From Niabella beijingensis (GTDB lineage Bacteria; Bacteroidota; Bacteroidia; Chitinophagales; Chitinophagaceae), in NCBI RefSeq assembly GCF_020034665.1, contig NZ_JAIQDI010000001.1, positions 992,001 to 1,056,000 on the forward strand: a stretch of 64,000 nucleotides of DNA, in the 5' to 3' direction. Under the pieces are notes generated by a model that had not been told where the DNA came from, did no database searches, and saw only the letters and a program-made list of their open reading frames with translations. This document shows positions 62,117-64,000 of the stretch, in pieces (within the stretch, counting starts at the first letter, position 1; each line of letters starts with the position of its first letter). A program made the position numbers and the translations under genes.

Positions 62117-62500
62117 TTACTGATTTCTCGTACTTGTTCTCCGGTCTGCCGGACGGAAATACCAGGAAACCGCGGTAAGCACCAGTAACAGCACCGGGCC
62201 AAAAAGCCCCCTGCCACCATCACCGCCGGCCAGGTGGGAAAAGATCGCACCCGTCACGGTAAAGAAAAAACCGGCATAAGCCCATTCTTTCAGCAAAGGA
62301 TGCCGGGGGATCAGTACAGCGATCACGCCCAGGATTTTCCAGATGCCGAGTAGTGTAAGCAGGTAAACCGGGTAACCCAGGTGTACCATCATTTCCGTTT
62401 CTTCTTTTTGCCGGATCAGCTGTACGATACCGGTAGATGTCATACCCAGTGCCAGCCAGACGGTAGCGATCCAGTAGATGATCTTGTTTCTCCTATTCAT
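62117..62500 (-). CDS. DoxX-like membrane protein
   Basis: 127 residues, four hydrophobic segments, with GYPVYLLTLLGIWKILGVIAVLIPRHPLLKEWAYAGFFFTVTGAIFSHL as in DoxX. Third gene of an ArsR-SRPBCC-DoxX operon, a common arrangement in Bacteroidota; redox or stress role inferred from relatives. Confidence 0.87.
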   Translation of the reverse strand: MNRRNKIIYWIATVWLALGMTSTGIVQLIRQKEETEMMVHLGYPVYLLTLLGIWKILGVIAVLIPRHPLLKEWAYAGFFFTVTGAIFSHLAGGDGGRGLFGPVLLLVLTAVSWYFRPADRRTSTRNQ

Positions 62501-62541
62501 GATAGTCGTTTATATTAGGTTATACAGGGGTAGCAGTGATC

Positions 62542-63009
62542 TTATTTTAATTTGCCCAGCACCTCTTCCAGCCGGTCGTGCGCCATATTGATCCCATAGG
62601 AAAAGGGCAGTTTCAATTGCTCCTCCCGGTGTTTTGCCGACCGGTAAACGATCTGCATGATGAGCTTGCTGGTATCTTCCGACAGGGATTCAAACTCCAG
62701 GAATTCCAGCTGGATCCCAAAAAGGGCGTTTTCCATTTCAAAGGTGCGGGTGATCTTTTTTTCCGGTACAAATTCATGAATAGCACCATTGGCGCGGAAA
62801 ACGATATTGCCCTTACCATCACTGGTTTCAAACTGATATCCTCCGTGCTGTTTATTCTCCAGTTTGAGTACTTTGGTACCCATCCATTGTTCAATAATTT
62901 CGGGCTCGGCATATGCCCGGAACAGCAGGTCCAGCGGCAAATCAAATTCCCTTGTAATCACCAGATCCTGCCGGCCTTCTGCGGCATCGATTTTTGTTTT
63001 TCGTTCCAT
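62542..63009 (-). CDS. SRPBCC/AHSA1-type protein, ArsR-linked
   Basis: 155 residues: DLVITREFDLPLDLLFRAYAEPEIIEQWMGTKV, KGNIVFRANGAIHEFVPEKKITRTFEMEN and a C-terminal helix with YGINMAHDRLEEVL. It starts six bases after the ArsR stop and is almost certainly cotranscribed; the typical ArsR-AHSA1 pair. Confidence 0.9.
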   Translation of the reverse strand: MERKTKIDAAEGRQDLVITREFDLPLDLLFRAYAEPEIIEQWMGTKVLKLENKQHGGYQFETSDGKGNIVFRANGAIHEFVPEKKITRTFEMENALFGIQLEFLEFESLSEDTSKLIMQIVYRSAKHREEQLKLPFSYGINMAHDRLEEVLGKLK

Positions 63010-63015
63010 GTTGTA

Positions 63016-63339
63016 TTATTTTTTTGATTTGTATTTTTTCATCACGTCCTCCAGTTTGTTAAACCGGTCGTCCCACATCTTGCGGAAGGGTTCAATAAAA
63101 TCGGCTACTGCTTTCATTTTTTTTGCATTAAAATGGTAATAAATTTCCCGGCCGTTCTGTTCCTGTTGCAGTAATTCGCATTCCGTAAGGATCTGCAGAT
63201 GCTTGGATACAGTGGGGCGGGCGGTATCAAAATTTGCGGCGATGGCACCGGCCGTCATGGATTGTGCCGCTACCAGCAGCAGGATGGCCCTTCTGGTGGG
63301 ATCTGCTATTGCCTGGAAAACATCGCGTCTCAGATTCAT
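63016..63339 (-). CDS. ArsR-family winged-helix repressor
   Basis: 107 residues: [64 protein letters not shown]. No metal-binding cysteines, so it senses something other than a metal. The promoter just upstream carries two palindromes and indicates self-repression. Confidence 0.92.
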   Translation of the reverse strand: MNLRRDVFQAIADPTRRAILLLVAAQSMTAGAIAANFDTARPTVSKHLQILTECELLQQEQNGREIYYHFNAKKMKAVADFIEPFRKMWDDRFNKLEDVMKKYKSKK

Positions 63340-63341
63340 TA

Positions 63342-63389
63342 TGTAGTTATTTGACTACAAATATACATGTAGTTATTTAGCTACACAAA
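63342..63389 (-). promoter_or_regulatory. Promoter with two palindromic ArsR operators
   Basis: On the minus strand TTTG (63386-63389), a 20-base spacer and TATATTTG (63358-63365) form an ideal Bacteroidota promoter. TGTAGTTATTTAGCTACA (63368-63385) fills the spacer; TGTAGTTATTTGACTACA (63342-63359) covers the start region, two bases from the ATG. Binding at both would block transcription. Confidence 0.85.
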
Positions 63390-63516
63390 TATTTTTTTTA
63401 TTTCCCCGGAAAATAAATTCCGAAACGATCATTTCCAGCTGTATTTCATCGGTTTACCGCATTGCATCTGGTACATTCTTCCACGTTTTTTTATATCTTT
63501 CCGCTGTCATTGAACC

Positions 63517-64000
63517 ATGCATCCTCTTATTCAACACATCCAAAAGATCACCAGCTCCGGTGATGCCGGCGAAGCACAGCTCCTGCCGTTTTTTGAAGCC
63601 CGGTCTTACCGGAAAAAGGCATTGCTACAGGAAGAAGACAAACGCTGCCTTTCTTATTTTTTTGTAATAAAAGGATGCCTGCGCTTATTTTTTACCGATC
63701 ACAACGGAGCAGAGCAGACCATGCAGTTTGCACTGGAGAACTGGTGGATGACCGACCTGGACGCTTTTCGTACCGGGCGGAACTCGGCTTACTCCATCCA
63801 GGCACTGGAAGCCACAGAAGTACTGGCCATCGATGCAAAAAACTATGCGCAACTACTGGAAGAAATCCCCCTGATGGAAAAATATTTCCGCCGGGTGTAT
63901 GAACGTGCCTATGCAGCATCACTGCTTCGCGTGCAGATGATCTCGCGGTTGCCGAAAAATGAATTTTATGAACTCTTTGAATCTAAATATCCGGATTTCA
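63517..64000 (+). CDS. Crp/Fnr-type regulator, cut by the window end
   Basis: 161 residues visible, start at the ATG at 63517. Cyclic-nucleotide-binding-like domain: FEARSYRKKALLQEEDKRCLSYFFVIKGCLRLFFTDHNGAEQTMQFALENWWMTDLDAF, dimer helix, and the beginning of the HTH part (RLPKNEFYELFESKYPDF). A typical Bacteroidota Crp member without clear cAMP ligands. C-terminus lies beyond the window. Confidence 0.88.
   Translation, partial: MHPLIQHIQKITSSGDAGEAQLLPFFEARSYRKKALLQEEDKRCLSYFFVIKGCLRLFFTDHNGAEQTMQFALENWWMTDLDAFRTGRNSAYSIQALEATEVLAIDAKNYAQLLEEIPLMEKYFRRVYERAYAASLLRVQMISRLPKNEFYELFESKYPDF

Overview
The window looks like chromosome of a Bacteroidota member, most likely Chitinophagaceae (Niabella or Chitinophaga type). 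The reasons are: TonB-dependent receptors with an N-terminal carboxypeptidase-regulatory-like domain, secreted glycosidases of families GH28, GH92 and GH95, few Shine-Dalgarno sites, many short protein families common in this group (DinB, SRPBCC, VOC, DUF1569, DUF4256), and promoters of the Bacteroidota kind (TAnnTTTG at -7, sometimes TTTG about 20 bases further up). I see no rRNA, no convincing tRNA, no CRISPR array and no prophage. The genus is inference.

Layout. 0-5.2 kb: a siderophore-type TonB receptor, two secreted unknowns, a 33-residue membrane peptide and a YceH-family protein. 5.3-6.8 kb: an AT-rich block with two small membrane proteins and a broken ORF. 6.9-13.1 kb: a secreted multidomain protein, a chromate transporter, a PQQ-type sugar dehydrogenase and an unknown. 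13.1-27.7 kb: one long minus-strand gene run reading MaoC hydratase, a solute-binding protein with no signal peptide, two class III CoA-transferases, an amidohydrolase/lactonase, RhaT, a Gfo/Idh dehydrogenase, then three secreted glycosidases (a GH67-like unknown, GH28, GH95). 28.4-31.9 kb: GH92 mannosidase and a YhcG-type nuclease. 32.2-42.4 kb: a leucine/isovalerate degradation operon (carboxyltransferase, methylglutaconyl-CoA hydratase, biotin carboxylase, acyl-CoA dehydrogenase, HMG-CoA lyase, then succinyl-CoA:acetoacetate CoA-transferase A and B). It is interrupted by an IS200-like REP-associated transposase with hairpin repeats and by an 89-bp tandem repeat array, and its scoA gene is frameshifted near the 3' end. 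42.4-46.6 kb: small regulators and enzymes, plus an orphan branched-chain amino acid attenuator (leader peptide and terminator). 46.8-51.2 kb: a second secreted protein carrying the same C-terminal module as the one at 6.9 kb, and a second TonB receptor. 51.9-64 kb: a dense run of AraC, VOC, S41, SRPBCC, DinB, Crp and ArsR genes, and a second YhcG-type nuclease.

How the genes work together. The 13-28 kb run joins extracellular polysaccharide cleavage to uptake (RhaT), oxidation/lactone opening (Gfo/Idh, amidohydrolase) and, unusually, CoA activation and hydration (two CaiB-type transferases and MaoC); this coupling and its leaderless solute-binding protein are the best candidates for an undescribed system. 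The 32-42 kb operon would take 3-methylcrotonyl-CoA to acetoacetyl-CoA. The ArsR-SRPBCC-DoxX operon at 62-63 kb has an unusually clear promoter with two palindromic operators.
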